A stretch of DNA of 64,000 nucleotides from the NCBI RefSeq assembly GCF_004912195.1, contig NZ_STGW01000001.1, forward strand, positions 397,552-461,551. Reading direction: 5' to 3'. Position 1 is the stretch's first letter. Every line of letters begins with the position of its first letter. This document shows, one piece after another, positions 44,524 through 53,762 of the stretch. Both the position numbers and the translations under genes were made by a program. Below the pieces are notes generated by a model. The model was not told the origin of the DNA, made no database searches, and saw nothing but the letters and a program-made list of their open reading frames with translations. This stretch comes from Nocardioides caeni (GTDB lineage Bacteria; Actinomycetota; Actinomycetes; Propionibacteriales; Nocardioidaceae).

Positions 44524-46272
44524 ATGGCACAGCGCCTGGACCGTCGTACGTTGCTCTCCTCTGCCGGAGCCGTCGGCGCTGGTGCCGCACTGGCGAGTGC
44601 CGGTGCACCGGCCTTCGCTGCCTCGCCCGGCAAGAAGGCCGTCGTGCTCGGCGGCGGCATGGCGGGCCTCACCGCCGCCCACGAGCTGATCGAGCGCGGC
44701 TTCTCCGTCACGGTCTTCGAGCCTTCTGCCTGGGGCGGCAAGGCGCGCAGCATCCCGGTCGCCGGCACCGGCGCCGGCGGGCGGGCCGATCTCCCCGGAG
44801 AGCACGGCTTCCGCTTCTTCCCGGGCTTCTACCACCACGTTCCGGACACGATGCGGCGCATCCCGTTCGGCTCCGGCACGGTCGGCGACAACCTCGTCGC
44901 GGCCGAGGGCGGCAAGTTCCTGCGGGGCGGCGACCGCGCGGACGCCTTCGTCTTCGGCATCGGCCCGGACCCGGCGCAGCTGTTGACCGTGGACGGCCTG
45001 CGGCGCTACCTGATGGACAACCTCGGTGGCCACGCGGTGCCGCCGCACGAGCTCGTCTACTTCGTCGAGCGGCTGCTGGTCTTCCTCACGAGCTGCGACG
45101 AGCGACGGCTCGGCCAGTGGGAGAAGGTCAGCTGGTGGGACTTCGTCGGCGCGGGCAAGCGTTCGGCGCCGTACCAGAACATCCTCGCAGCCGGCCTGAC
45201 CCGCAACCTGGTGGCCGCCAAGGAGACGATCGCCAGCACCCGCACGATCGGCAACATGGGCGAGGCCTTCATCTACAACATCATGGGCCGCGGCAACGAC
45301 GGAGCACTCGACCGCGTGCTCGACCTGCCCACCAACGAGGCCTGGATCGATCCCTGGATGACGCTCCTGAGGGGCCTCGGGGTCCAGTTCGTCTCCGGTC
45401 AGCGGCTGGTCCGCTACGAGACCGGCGGTGGCCGGATCACCGCCGCCGTCCTCGCGGATGCCCACGGCGCGACGACACGGGTCGAGGCCGACTGGTTCGT
45501 CAGCGCCATGCCGGTCGAGCGGGTCGTCCCGACCCTCACCTCACAGGTGCTGGCGCTCGACCCCGGTCTGGCCGGGCTCACGTCGCTGCAGACCGACTGG
45601 ATGGTCGGCATCCAGTACTTCCTGCGCGAGCACGTCGACATCACCAAGGGGCACATCACCTTCATCGACTCCCCGTGGTCGCTGACGGCGTTGACCCAGG
45701 GGCAGTTCTGGGAGGATCGCGTGATCTCCCGCGACTACGGCGACGGCGAGGTCGTCGACATCCTGTCGGTCGACATCTCCAACTGGGACAAGCCGGGCAT
45801 CCTCTACGGCAAGACCGCCAAGGAGTGCACCGCCGAGGAGATCGCCGCCGAGGTCTGGGCACAGATCACCGACCACCAGACGGCCGGCAAGGTGCTGCCC
45901 GACGACATCGTCCACTCGTGGTTCCTCGACCCGGGCGTGCAGTGGGACCCCGCGAGGCGCCGCAACAGCAACGAGACGCCGCTCCTGGTCAACACCGTCG
46001 ACACCTGGCGCAAGCGCCCGACGGCGCGCACGAAGATCCCGAACCTGCTGATGAGCGGCGACTTCGTCCAGACCGACATCGACCTCGCCACGATGGAGGG
46101 TGCCAACGAGTCCGCGCGTCACGCCGTCAACGCGATCCTGGACGAGTCGCGCTCGACCGCCGCCAGGGTGAAGACCTACAAGCTCTATGACCCGCCGGAG
46201 TTCGCGCTGCTCAAGAACGTCGACAAGGTCCTCTTCAAGCTGGGTCAGAAGAACCTGCTCGACCTCGGGTGA
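44524..46272 (+). CDS. Tat-exported FAD-dependent amine oxidase/phytoene-desaturase-like oxidoreductase
   Basis: 582 residues. A twin-arginine signal (LDRRTLLSSAGAVGAGAALA) with predicted cleavage after GAPAFA, then the FAD motif VVLGGGMAGLTAAHELIERG. The ordering SAWGGKARSI, EHGFRFFPGFYHHVPDTM resembles hydroxysqualene dehydroxylase and carotenoid-desaturase relatives. The C-terminal part has LLMSGDFVQTDIDLATMEGA, the usual FAD-closing motif. Substrate unknown; no carotenoid or hopanoid genes are nearby. It is inserted with its TetR partner between two core blocks (GNAT and proS). Confidence 0.85.
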   Translation: MAQRLDRRTLLSSAGAVGAGAALASAGAPAFAASPGKKAVVLGGGMAGLTAAHELIERGFSVTVFEPSAWGGKARSIPVAGTGAGGRADLPGEHGFRFFPGFYHHVPDTMRRIPFGSGTVGDNLVAAEGGKFLRGGDRADAFVFGIGPDPAQLLTVDGLRRYLMDNLGGHAVPPHELVYFVERLLVFLTSCDERRLGQWEKVSWWDFVGAGKRSAPYQNILAAGLTRNLVAAKETIASTRTIGNMGEAFIYNIMGRGNDGALDRVLDLPTNEAWIDPWMTLLRGLGVQFVSGQRLVRYETGGGRITAAVLADAHGATTRVEADWFVSAMPVERVVPTLTSQVLALDPGLAGLTSLQTDWMVGIQYFLREHVDITKGHITFIDSPWSLTALTQGQFWEDRVISRDYGDGEVVDILSVDISNWDKPGILYGKTAKECTAEEIAAEVWAQITDHQTAGKVLPDDIVHSWFLDPGVQWDPARRRNSNETPLLVNTVDTWRKRPTARTKIPNLLMSGDFVQTDIDLATMEGANESARHAVNAILDESRSTAARVKTYKLYDPPEFALLKNVDKVLFKLGQKNLLDLG

Positions 46273-46322
46273 GCGCGGGTACTGGTTCGCGGCGCGCGGA
46301 ACTGCGGCCCTAGGCTGGGCGA

Positions 46323-48113
46323 GTGCTGATGCGGATGTCGACCCTGTTCGTTCGGACCCTGCGCGAGGACCCCTCGGACGCCGAGGTCCCGAGCCACCGG
46401 CTGCTCGTGCGGGCCGGTTACATCCGCCGTGCCGCGCCGGGCATCTACACCTGGCTCCCGCTGGGGCTGAAGGTGCTCGCCAAGGTCGAGGGCATCATCC
46501 GCGAGGAGATGGACGCGATCGGCGCGCAGGAGGTCAGCTTTCCCGCGCTGCTGCCCCGTGAGCCCTACGAGGCGACCAACCGCTGGACCGAGTACGGCGA
46601 CGGCATCTTCCGGCTCAAGGACCGCAAGGATGCCGACTACCTGCTCGGTCCCACGCACGAGGAGATGTTCACGCTCCTCGTCAAGGACATGTACTCGTCC
46701 TACAAGGACCTGCCGCTGAGCCTCTACCAGGTGCAGACCAAGTACCGCGACGAGGCCCGTCCGCGTGCGGGGCTGCTGCGCGGCCGCGAGTTCATCATGA
46801 AGGACTCCTACTCCTTCGACGTCGACGACGCGGGCCTCGATGCGGCCTACCAGCGCCATCGCGACGCCTACGTCCGGATCTTCGACCGCCTCGGTTTCGA
46901 CTACGTCATCGTCAAGGCGACGGCCGGCGCGATGGGGGGCTCGAAGTCCGAGGAGTTCCTCGCCAACGCCGCGGTCGGCGAGGACACCTACGTCCGCTGC
47001 ACGAACTGCGACTACGCCGCCAACGTCGAAGCCGTGCAGGTGCGTCCGCCCGCCGCGACGTCGTACGACGAGGTGCCGGCCGCGCACGCCGAGGACACCC
47101 CGGACACTCCGACGATCGACAGTCTGGTCGACCACCTCAACGCGGCCTTCCCGCGGGCGGACCGACCCTGGACCGCGGGGGACACCCTCAAGAACGTCAT
47201 GGTCGTGCTCAAGCACCCCGACGGCACCCGCGAGCCCCTCGCCATCGGCCTCCCCGGCGATCGCGAGGTCGACCAGAAGAGGCTGGAGGGCCAGCTCGAG
47301 CCGATCGAGGTCGAGGCGATGGACGAGGCCGAGTTCGCGAAGCACCCCGCACTGGTCAAGGGCTACATCGGCCCCGGCGCGCTGGGGGAGGGCAACGACG
47401 CCGGCGGCAGCTCGGGAATCAGGTACCTGCTCGACCCCCGCGTCGCCGAGGGCACCCGCTGGGTCACCGGCGCCGACGAGCCCGGCCGCCACGTCATCGA
47501 CCTGGTCGCCGGTCGGGACTTCACCGGTGACGGCACCATCGAGGCCGCCGAGGTCCGCGACGGCGACGCCTGCCCGAACTGCTCGGACGGCACCCTCGAG
47601 TCCGCGCGCGGCATCGAGATGGGCCACGTCTTCCAGCTCGGCCGCAAGTATGCCGAGGCGCTCGATCTCAAGGTGCTCGACGAGAACGGCAAGCTCGTCA
47701 CGGTCACCATGGGCTCCTACGGCGTCGGCGTCTCCCGCGCGGTGGCCGCGATCGCCGAGGACACCCTCGACGACATCGGTCTCTGCTGGCCGCGCGAGAT
47801 CGCGCCCGCCGATGTGCACGTCGTCGCCGCGGGCAAGGACCAGGCCGTCTTCGATGCGGCGGAGGCCCTCGTCGCCGACCTGATGGCGGCAGGCGTCGAC
47901 GTGATCTACGACGACCGGGCGGGGAAGATCAGTCCCGGGGTGAAGTTCAAGGACGCCGAGCTGATCGGCGTGCCCACCATCGTCACGGTGGGCCGCGGCG
48001 TGGCCGACCCGGCCAACCGGGTGATCGAGGTCAAGGACCGTCGTACCGGTGACCGGCAGGAGGTCGCGCTCGACGGCGCCGCCGACGTGATCCGCGCGAT
48101 CGTCACCGGCTGA
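46323..48113 (+). CDS. proS: Prolyl-tRNA synthetase, bacterial type with editing domain
   Basis: 596 residues from GTG 46323; ATG 46329 and ATG 46335 are close alternatives. Class II core: motif 1 region [20 protein letters not shown], motif 2 [20 protein letters not shown], motif 3 [16 protein letters not shown], plus an inserted editing domain (about residues 225-410, including [20 protein letters not shown] and the GPGALGEGN segment). The anticodon-binding domain follows at the C-terminus. Followed 14 bp later by the CoA-transferase gene. Confidence 0.96.
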   Translation: MLMRMSTLFVRTLREDPSDAEVPSHRLLVRAGYIRRAAPGIYTWLPLGLKVLAKVEGIIREEMDAIGAQEVSFPALLPREPYEATNRWTEYGDGIFRLKDRKDADYLLGPTHEEMFTLLVKDMYSSYKDLPLSLYQVQTKYRDEARPRAGLLRGREFIMKDSYSFDVDDAGLDAAYQRHRDAYVRIFDRLGFDYVIVKATAGAMGGSKSEEFLANAAVGEDTYVRCTNCDYAANVEAVQVRPPAATSYDEVPAAHAEDTPDTPTIDSLVDHLNAAFPRADRPWTAGDTLKNVMVVLKHPDGTREPLAIGLPGDREVDQKRLEGQLEPIEVEAMDEAEFAKHPALVKGYIGPGALGEGNDAGGSSGIRYLLDPRVAEGTRWVTGADEPGRHVIDLVAGRDFTGDGTIEAAEVRDGDACPNCSDGTLESARGIEMGHVFQLGRKYAEALDLKVLDENGKLVTVTMGSYGVGVSRAVAAIAEDTLDDIGLCWPREIAPADVHVVAAGKDQAVFDAAEALVADLMAAGVDVIYDDRAGKISPGVKFKDAELIGVPTIVTVGRGVADPANRVIEVKDRRTGDRQEVALDGAADVIRAIVTG

Positions 48114-48127
48114 CGGGACCGGGGCCG

Positions 48128-49633
48128 ATGTCGCGGATCAGCTGCCCGGTTCTCGCCCGGCGGACGGCGTCGGCCGCGGAGGCCGCCGCCCTCGTCCGGC
48201 CGGGCGACTCGGTCGGGATCAGCGGCTTCACCGGCGCCGGGTTCCCCAAGGCCGTGCCGGTGGCGCTCGCCGACCGGATGCAGGCCGCACGGGCGCGTGG
48301 CGAGGACTTCCAGATCGGCCTGTGGTCGGGCGCGTCGACCGGTCCGGCCGTGGACGGCGCCCTGGCCGGTGTGCACGGCCTCTCCAAGCGGCTGCCCTAC
48401 AACTCGGACCCGGATCTGCGGCGGCTGATCAACGCCGGTGAGGTCGACTACGTCGACGCGCACCTGTCCCATGCCGCGCAGCAGGCGTGGTTCGGCTTCT
48501 ACGGCGACCTCGACGTCGCGATCATCGAGGTCGCCGCCGTGCTCCCCAACGGACTGCTGGTGCCGGGGACGTCGCTGGGCAACAACAAGACCTGGCTCGA
48601 GCGGGCCCACAAGGTCGTTCTCGAGGTCAACAGCTGGCTGCCGCGCGACCTCGAGGGCTTCCACGACGTCTACTACGGCGCCGCCGTCCCGCCTCACCGG
48701 ATCCCGATCCAGCTGACCCACCCGATGCAGCGGATCGGTGACCCCTATCTGCGTGTCGACCCGTCGAAGGTCGTCGCTGTCGTCGAGACGCACGCGCCGG
48801 ACCGCAACAGCCCGCTCGACGAGCCCGACGACAACTCGCGGGCGATGGCTGCGCTCCTCGTCGACTTCCTGCGCCACGAGGTCGCCGCCGGGCGGATGCC
48901 GCCGGGACTGCTGCCGCTGCAGTCCGGCGTCGGGAGCACGCCGAACGCTGTCATGGAGGGTCTCCTGACGGCCGAGTTCGAGGGGCTGACCTCGTTCACG
49001 GAGGTGATCCAGGACGGCCTCCTCGACCTGCTCGACGCCGGGAAGCTCACGTCGGTCTCCGCCACGTCCTTCGGGCTATCGCCCGCCGGTCAACAGCGCT
49101 TCCTCGACAACGTCGGCTCCTACAAGGGCCGGGTGCTCCTCCGCAGCCAGGACATCTCGAACCACCCTGAGCTGGTGCGGCGCCTCGGTGTCATCGCGAT
49201 CAACGGGATGATCGAGGCCGACATCTACGGCAACGTGAACTCCAGCCACGTCATGGGCTCGGCCATCATGAACGGCGTCGGTGGGTCGGGGGACTTCGCC
49301 CGCAACGCCTACCTCAACTTCTTCGTCTCGGACTCGCTGGCCAAGGGCGGGGCGATCTCCTCGATCGTGCCGATGGTGAGTCACGTCGACCACACCGAGC
49401 ACGACGTGCACGTCCTGATCACCGAGCAGGGCCTCGCGGACCTGCGCGGACTGTCGCCGACGGACCGCGCCGATCGGGTGATCGCGCACTGTGCTCATCC
49501 GGACTACCGTGACCGGCTGCGTGACTACGTCGACCGCGCTCGAGCCGCCCGACCGGAGGCCCGGCACACGCCGCATCTGCTGGACGAGGCGCTCGGTTGG
49601 CACGCGGCCTACCTGCGAGAGGGAAGGATGTGA
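48128..49633 (+). CDS. Acetyl-CoA hydrolase/succinyl-CoA:acetate CoA-transferase family
   Basis: 501 residues of the Ach1/Cat1 CoA-transferase family. Motifs: GDSVGISGFTGAGFPKAVPV near the N-terminus, the catalytic glutamate in TSFTEVIQDGLLDLL, then DIYGNVNSSHVMGS and NGVGGSGDFARNAYLNF. The enzyme could move CoA between succinate and acetate, or hydrolyse acetyl-CoA. It would feed the acetyl-CoA pool used by the ethylmalonyl-CoA pathway, but no shared operator was seen. Same strand as proS and the HAD gene. Confidence 0.9.
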   Translation: MSRISCPVLARRTASAAEAAALVRPGDSVGISGFTGAGFPKAVPVALADRMQAARARGEDFQIGLWSGASTGPAVDGALAGVHGLSKRLPYNSDPDLRRLINAGEVDYVDAHLSHAAQQAWFGFYGDLDVAIIEVAAVLPNGLLVPGTSLGNNKTWLERAHKVVLEVNSWLPRDLEGFHDVYYGAAVPPHRIPIQLTHPMQRIGDPYLRVDPSKVVAVVETHAPDRNSPLDEPDDNSRAMAALLVDFLRHEVAAGRMPPGLLPLQSGVGSTPNAVMEGLLTAEFEGLTSFTEVIQDGLLDLLDAGKLTSVSATSFGLSPAGQQRFLDNVGSYKGRVLLRSQDISNHPELVRRLGVIAINGMIEADIYGNVNSSHVMGSAIMNGVGGSGDFARNAYLNFFVSDSLAKGGAISSIVPMVSHVDHTEHDVHVLITEQGLADLRGLSPTDRADRVIAHCAHPDYRDRLRDYVDRARAARPEARHTPHLLDEALGWHAAYLREGRM

Positions 49634-49635
49634 CC

Positions 49636-50370
49636 ATGCACAGCGACGCGGGGTCGGGGACAGGCATCGACGCGGTCATCTTCGATTGGGGCGGCACGCT
49701 GACCGCCTGGCACGACATCGACTTCCACGCCGAGTCGCTCGCGCTCGCCCAGGCGGTACTGGCGACGCCGGACACCAGCGACGACCACCACGCCTTCGCT
49801 GCCCGGCTGCACAACGCCGGCGGCGTCATCTGGGGCCGCAGCCGCGACCACCAGGAGAGCGCGACCATCGCCGACCTCTTCACCGAGGCGGGCCTCGACC
49901 ACGATCCCGACCTGCTCGAGGCCTACTACGGCTTCTGGGAACCGCACACCCTCACCGATCCGGAGGTGGCGCCGCTCTTCCGCCGGCTGCGCGAGGAGGG
50001 CATCAAGGTCGGCATCCTGTCCAACACGATCTGGCCGCGAGCGTGGCACCGTGGCTACTTCGAACGCGACGGCGTGCTGGACCTGATCGACGGCGACGTC
50101 TACACGAGTGAGATTCCCTGGACCAAGCCGTCCCCGCGAGCCTTCGGGGCCGCGATGGAGGCAGTCGGCGTCTCCGACCCCGGCCGCTGCGTCTACGTCG
50201 GCGACCGGCTCTTCGACGACGTCTGGGGGGCGCAGAACGCCGGCCTGCGGGCGATCCACGTACCCCACAGCGTGATCCCTGCCGAGCAGGTGGGTCACAC
50301 GGAGGGCACGCCGGACGCCGTCGCGTCGCGCCTGTCGCAGATCCCGGAGCTGCTCGACCCGTGGCGATGA
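49636..50370 (+). CDS. HAD-family hydrolase
   Basis: 244 residues from ATG 49636; GTG 49630, which overlaps the previous stop, is an alternative. Motif I is VIFDWGGTLT (first Asp as nucleophile; the second position is Gly rather than the phosphatase Asp), motif II VGILSNTIW, motif III lysine in IPWTKPSPRAFG and motif IV VYVGDRLFDDVWGAQNAGLR. The DxGGT pattern occurs in many small HADs with unassigned or non-phosphatase chemistry. Last gene before a terminator-like hairpin. Confidence 0.87.
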   Translation: MHSDAGSGTGIDAVIFDWGGTLTAWHDIDFHAESLALAQAVLATPDTSDDHHAFAARLHNAGGVIWGRSRDHQESATIADLFTEAGLDHDPDLLEAYYGFWEPHTLTDPEVAPLFRRLREEGIKVGILSNTIWPRAWHRGYFERDGVLDLIDGDVYTSEIPWTKPSPRAFGAAMEAVGVSDPGRCVYVGDRLFDDVWGAQNAGLRAIHVPHSVIPAEQVGHTEGTPDAVASRLSQIPELLDPWR

Positions 50371-50534
50371 GAGCCGGCGGGGAGCCTTCCCGCGCGTGCT
50401 GACTGCAGGTTTCTGCACTGCACATTTATGAGGATGGCGCGCTACAGACGCCACCAGCGTTCTGTTGCATGATTGTGCACAGGTGCTCGGTGAGCCCCAC
50501 CTCTCCCGGCACCTGATGACCGTTGTCCCCGGTC

Positions 50535-50614
50535 ACCAATGGTTCCGCGACCCCGTCCTCGGGGGACGTCTCGGGAGTCTCCCGGAGACGAGGTCGCGGA
50601 CCATTGTGGTTTTT
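50535..50614 (+). terminator. Long hairpin with T5 tract after the HAD gene
   Basis: CCGCGACC (50545-50552) pairs with GGTCGCGG (50592-50599), extended outward by AATGGT/ACCATT around one bulged T. An internal GTCTCGGGAG / CTCCCGGAGAC stem fills the loop. Five Ts (50610-50614) follow on the plus strand. The upstream part of this 281-bp gap (50400-50490) is AT-richer than the surroundings and holds no gene that I can support. Confidence 0.65.
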
Positions 50615-50651
50615 CGCCCGTTTCGCGGCGGGTGGGCCGCCGGATCGTGCC

Positions 50652-51101
50652 TCAGTCGGCGAGGCCCGGCAGCTGCTCGGGCCGGCCGCCGAAGGCCAGC
50701 ACCCGCACGGCGGCGTCGACGAGCGCGTCGACCGCCCATCGCCGCGTGCTCTGGACGGTGCTGGCCACCACGTGGGCGTACGACGCGGCGGCGGCCTGCT
50801 CCAGGGCGCGAGCGCGGCGCATCACCGCCTCGGCCGAGCCGAGATCGGCCGGCAGGCGGTAGCCCGGCTCGGCCGCGACCGGAGTGGCGCCGAGGTCGTG
50901 GAGGCGCGTGGTCAGCTGGTCGCGCCGGGATTGGTGGACGCGATAGGCCGCCACCAGGTCGTCGTGGAGCGCGGGGCGCGCCGTCGCCGACGTCTGGGCG
51001 CCGAGGGCCCCGTAGACGAAGATCGCGGCGTGCTCGGTCGCGAGCGCGGCCTGGAGAGCGTCGACCTGCGGCGACGGTGCGCCCGTCCTGCGGCCGCTCA
51101 T
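50652..51101 (-). CDS. DUF4439 ferritin-like domain protein
   Basis: 149 residues, mostly helical. Helix pairs with acidic/histidine residues ALQAALATEHAAIFVYGALG and LVAAYRVHQSRRDQLTTRL resemble a ferritin-like four-helix bundle, and the family DUF4439 is located upstream of rimP in other actinobacteria. A full di-iron set was not confirmed. Its ATG overlaps the stop of the lipoprotein gene by 4 bp (ATGA), so the two are coupled. Confidence 0.8.
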   Translation of the reverse strand: MSGRRTGAPSPQVDALQAALATEHAAIFVYGALGAQTSATARPALHDDLVAAYRVHQSRRDQLTTRLHDLGATPVAAEPGYRLPADLGSAEAVMRRARALEQAAAASYAHVVASTVQSTRRWAVDALVDAAVRVLAFGGRPEQLPGLAD

Positions 51102-51598
51102 GCCAGCACCGCGCGCTGCTGGGCGACCGCGGCGGCCATCGAGGCGAGGGCCTGCGCCAGCGCGCCGCTCGACGCGTTCAGTGCCGCGTCGACGAGCTGT
51201 TGCTGGAGGCTTTCCTCGGCCGCGAGGAGCTCGCGCCGCGCGACGGCCCGGTCGGTGCCGACGCTCGGCGGGTCTGCCTCGCCGGCGTGGCCGAGCTCGG
51301 CGGCATGGGCGGCGTGGAGGCGAGCCAGCCGACCGGCAGCGCGGGCCAGCCCCGGGACGGCCGCAGCGGTCGCGGTGGCCAGCGCAGCCATGGCGGCCAG
51401 GGTCGCGGCGGTCGCCGCGGCGAGCTCGCCGTCAGCGTCGGGCGCCTCCGCGGTCGGCGTGCGGGTGCCGCCGCCGCTGGACGGCGACCCGGAACCGTCG
51501 AGCGCCTCGCAGGCGGCAAGGGCCGCTGCCGCGCCGGCCAGCGCACTGCCGCCCAGGGTGCGGCGGGTGAGCGGCAGGTCGACGCGGAGGGCGGGCAC
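51098..51598 (-). CDS. Putative Tat lipoprotein, helical, paired with DUF4439
   Basis: 166 residues from GTG 51598. Signal: LTRRTLGGSALAGAAAALAA then Cys, i.e. a twin arginine plus lipobox LAAC, so it is probably exported folded and lipidated. After a Ser/Gly/Thr linker the mature part is Ala-rich helical (LARLHAAHAAELG, ARRELLAAEESLQQQLVDAA), compatible with a helical bundle. Not assignable by motif. Divergent from rimP, with 99 bp between starts. Confidence 0.72.
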   Translation of the reverse strand: MPALRVDLPLTRRTLGGSALAGAAAALAACEALDGSGSPSSGGGTRTPTAEAPDADGELAAATAATLAAMAALATATAAAVPGLARAAGRLARLHAAHAAELGHAGEADPPSVGTDRAVARRELLAAEESLQQQLVDAALNASSGALAQALASMAAAVAQQRAVLA

Positions 51599-51697
51599 CG
51601 GGTGAGGGTATCGCCAGCCGCTATCGTGGACCTGCACCGCCACAGCGGGCGACAACGGGACAACAACAGCACAACAACAGGACATCGGGAGGACGCC

Positions 51698-52267
51698 TTG
51701 GCCAGCTCATCCGCTCAGGCCACCATCGAGCGCATCGAGAGCGTCCTCGTCGGACCGCTCGCCGAGCTCGGTCTCGACCTCGAGGCCGTCGAGCTCACTC
51801 CGGCCGGGAAGCGCCGGGTGCTGCGGATCGCACTCGACACCGATGGTGGCCTCACGCTCGACGACGTCGCGGCGGCCACGAAGGTGATCGACCAGTTCCT
51901 GGAGGCCACGGGCGCCGACGGTGCTGCCGACGTGCTGGGGCAGCAGCCCTACACCCTCGAGGTGACCTCACGGGGCGTCGATCGCCCCCTCACGCTGCCG
52001 CGCCACTGGCGTCGCAACACCGGACGGCTCGTCAAGGTCGTCTCCACCGCCGATGCCGGCGAGCGGACCGAGACGGTCGGCCGGATCATCGCCAGCGATG
52101 AGGAGACCGTGACCCTGGACGTCGCCGGCGCGCAGACCAGGCTCCCGTTCGCCGAGGTCGGCAAGGCAATGGTCCAGGTCGAGTTCAACCGCAGGTCTCA
52201 GCTCGACGACGCCGACGAGCACGACGCAGACGACACTGATGACACTGACGACAAGGACGCGCACTGA
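51698..52267 (+). CDS. rimP: Ribosome maturation factor RimP
   Basis: Needed for 30S subunit maturation. 189 residues from TTG 51698, the only sensible start: gggagg lies 5 bp upstream and the sequence then begins [20 protein letters not shown]. The N-terminal alpha/beta domain ([20 protein letters not shown]) and the SH3-like C-terminal domain ([20 protein letters not shown]) are intact. The C-terminus is an Asp-rich tail ([16 protein letters not shown]). Stop overlaps nusA by one base. The open frame far upstream is antisense to the lipoprotein pair. Confidence 0.93.
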   Translation: MASSSAQATIERIESVLVGPLAELGLDLEAVELTPAGKRRVLRIALDTDGGLTLDDVAAATKVIDQFLEATGADGAADVLGQQPYTLEVTSRGVDRPLTLPRHWRRNTGRLVKVVSTADAGERTETVGRIIASDEETVTLDVAGAQTRLPFAEVGKAMVQVEFNRRSQLDDADEHDADDTDDTDDKDAH

Positions 52268-53247
52268 TGGACATCGACCTCAACATCCTCCGCACCCTCG
52301 AGCGGGAGAAGGAGATCAAGTTCGACGTCCTCGTCGAGGCGATCGAGCAGGCCCTGCTCACCGCCTACCACAAGACCGACGGCTCCCACGCCCAGGCGCG
52401 GGTCGAGCTGAACCGCAGGACCGGCCACGTCAGCGTGCTGGCCGCCGAGCTCGACGACGAGGGCAACAAGATCGGCGAGTACGACGACACCCCCGCCGAC
52501 TTCGGCCGGATCGCCGCGACCACGGCCAAGCAGATCATGCTGCAGCGCCTGCGCGACGCCGAGGACGAGATCCGGTTCGGCGAGTTCTCCGGCCGGGAGG
52601 GCGACATCGTCTCCGGCATCATCCAGCAGGGCCGCAACCCCGACGACGTGCTGGTCGACCTCGGCAAGCTCGAGGCACAGCTGCCCTCGAGCGAGCGCGT
52701 CCCCGGGGAGTCGTACTCCCACGGAACGCGGATCAAGTGCCTGGTCGTGTCGGTGCGCAAGGGCATGCGAGGCCCGCAGATCACGCTGTCACGCTCCCAC
52801 CCCAACCTCGTCAAGAAGCTCTTCGCCCTCGAGGTTCCCGAGATCGCCGATGGCACCGTCGAGATCGCCGCCATCGCTCGCGAGGGCGGCCACCGCACCA
52901 AGATCGCCGTGCGCTCCACGGTCTCCGGCGTCAACGCCAAGGGCGCGTGCATCGGACCGATGGGCCAGCGCGTGCGCAACGTGATGGCCGAGCTGGGCGG
53001 CGAGAAGATCGACATCGTGGACTGGTCCGACGACCCGTCCGAGCTGGTCGCGCACGCCCTGTCGCCAGCGCAGGTGCAGTCGGTCACGGTCGTGGACGCA
53101 GCGACCCGGTCCGCACGGGTCGTCGTCCCCGACTTCCAGCTGTCGCTGGCGATCGGCAAGGAGGGCCAGAACGCCCGCCTCGCCGCCCGGCTCACCGGAT
53201 GGCGCATCGACATCCACTCGGATGAGGAGTCCGGCGACGACTCCTGA
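52267..53247 (+). CDS. nusA: Transcription elongation/termination factor NusA
   Basis: 326 residues, the short actinobacterial form without the C-terminal acidic repeats of E. coli NusA. N-terminal RNA polymerase-binding domain ([20 protein letters not shown]), S1 domain ([20 protein letters not shown]) and two KH domains ([39 protein letters not shown]). TGATG overlap with rimP. Followed by ylxR. Confidence 0.96.
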   Translation: MDIDLNILRTLEREKEIKFDVLVEAIEQALLTAYHKTDGSHAQARVELNRRTGHVSVLAAELDDEGNKIGEYDDTPADFGRIAATTAKQIMLQRLRDAEDEIRFGEFSGREGDIVSGIIQQGRNPDDVLVDLGKLEAQLPSSERVPGESYSHGTRIKCLVVSVRKGMRGPQITLSRSHPNLVKKLFALEVPEIADGTVEIAAIAREGGHRTKIAVRSTVSGVNAKGACIGPMGQRVRNVMAELGGEKIDIVDWSDDPSELVAHALSPAQVQSVTVVDAATRSARVVVPDFQLSLAIGKEGQNARLAARLTGWRIDIHSDEESGDDS

Positions 53248-53296
53248 CGCTGCCGGTTCGTGATCTGGACCCCGGGAGCGGTAGGGTTGAGCCTTG

Positions 53297-53668
53297 GTGG
53301 CTCGCCGACTGACGTCCTCTGCAGGACCTGACGATTCCGCGCTTGCGGGACCCGTCCGGACCTGTGTCGGATGCCGGCAGCGGGCCGCCCGAAGCGAGTT
53401 GTTGCGGGTGACCGCCGGCTCGGACGGAAGCACCGGTCAGACGGTGGTCCTGCCCGATCCCGACGCCACCGCGCCAGGCCGTGGGGCGCACCTGCATCCC
53501 ACGCCCGGTTGCTACGACCTCGCGGTGCGGCGGAAAGCCTTCGCCCGCGCCCTGCGTCTCGCAGGGGTGGGAGGGCGCTCCAGCGCGCCGGTGGGGGACT
53601 ACGTCGGCAGCCTCGCCTCGTCGAACCGGACCGCACCAACCACCAGAGACTGGAGCAGCAGCTCATGA
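53297..53668 (+). CDS. YlxR/RnpM family RNA-binding protein (DUF448)
   Basis: 123 residues from GTG 53297 (TTG 53294 is one codon earlier). Signature RTCVGCRQRAARSELLRV and GRGAHLHPTPGCYDLAVRRK with the C-terminal KAFARALR. YlxR binds nucleic acid and, in Bacillus, RNase P RNA. Sits between nusA and infB as in most bacteria. The C-terminal ~25 residues (Ser/Thr-rich) are not conserved-looking. Confidence 0.9.
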   Translation: MARRLTSSAGPDDSALAGPVRTCVGCRQRAARSELLRVTAGSDGSTGQTVVLPDPDATAPGRGAHLHPTPGCYDLAVRRKAFARALRLAGVGGRSSAPVGDYVGSLASSNRTAPTTRDWSSSS

Positions 53669-53762
53669 GCACTCGATGAGTACCTCGCGATGAGCCAGTT
53701 CGTTCTGCACCACCCACCAACGGTCTAGAGATCCCCCCGGGTCTTGGGCCAGAAGGAGAACC

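Noticed and set aside
44365..45465. N-terminal extension of the TetR gene by 367 codons
   Set aside because: It is antisense to the FAD oxidoreductase and crosses the operator region; the helix-turn-helix begins normally from ATG 44364.
50465..51700. Long upstream extension of rimP
   Set aside because: It runs antisense through the DUF4439 and lipoprotein genes; the TTG at 51698 with gggagg gives the normal RimP N-terminus.
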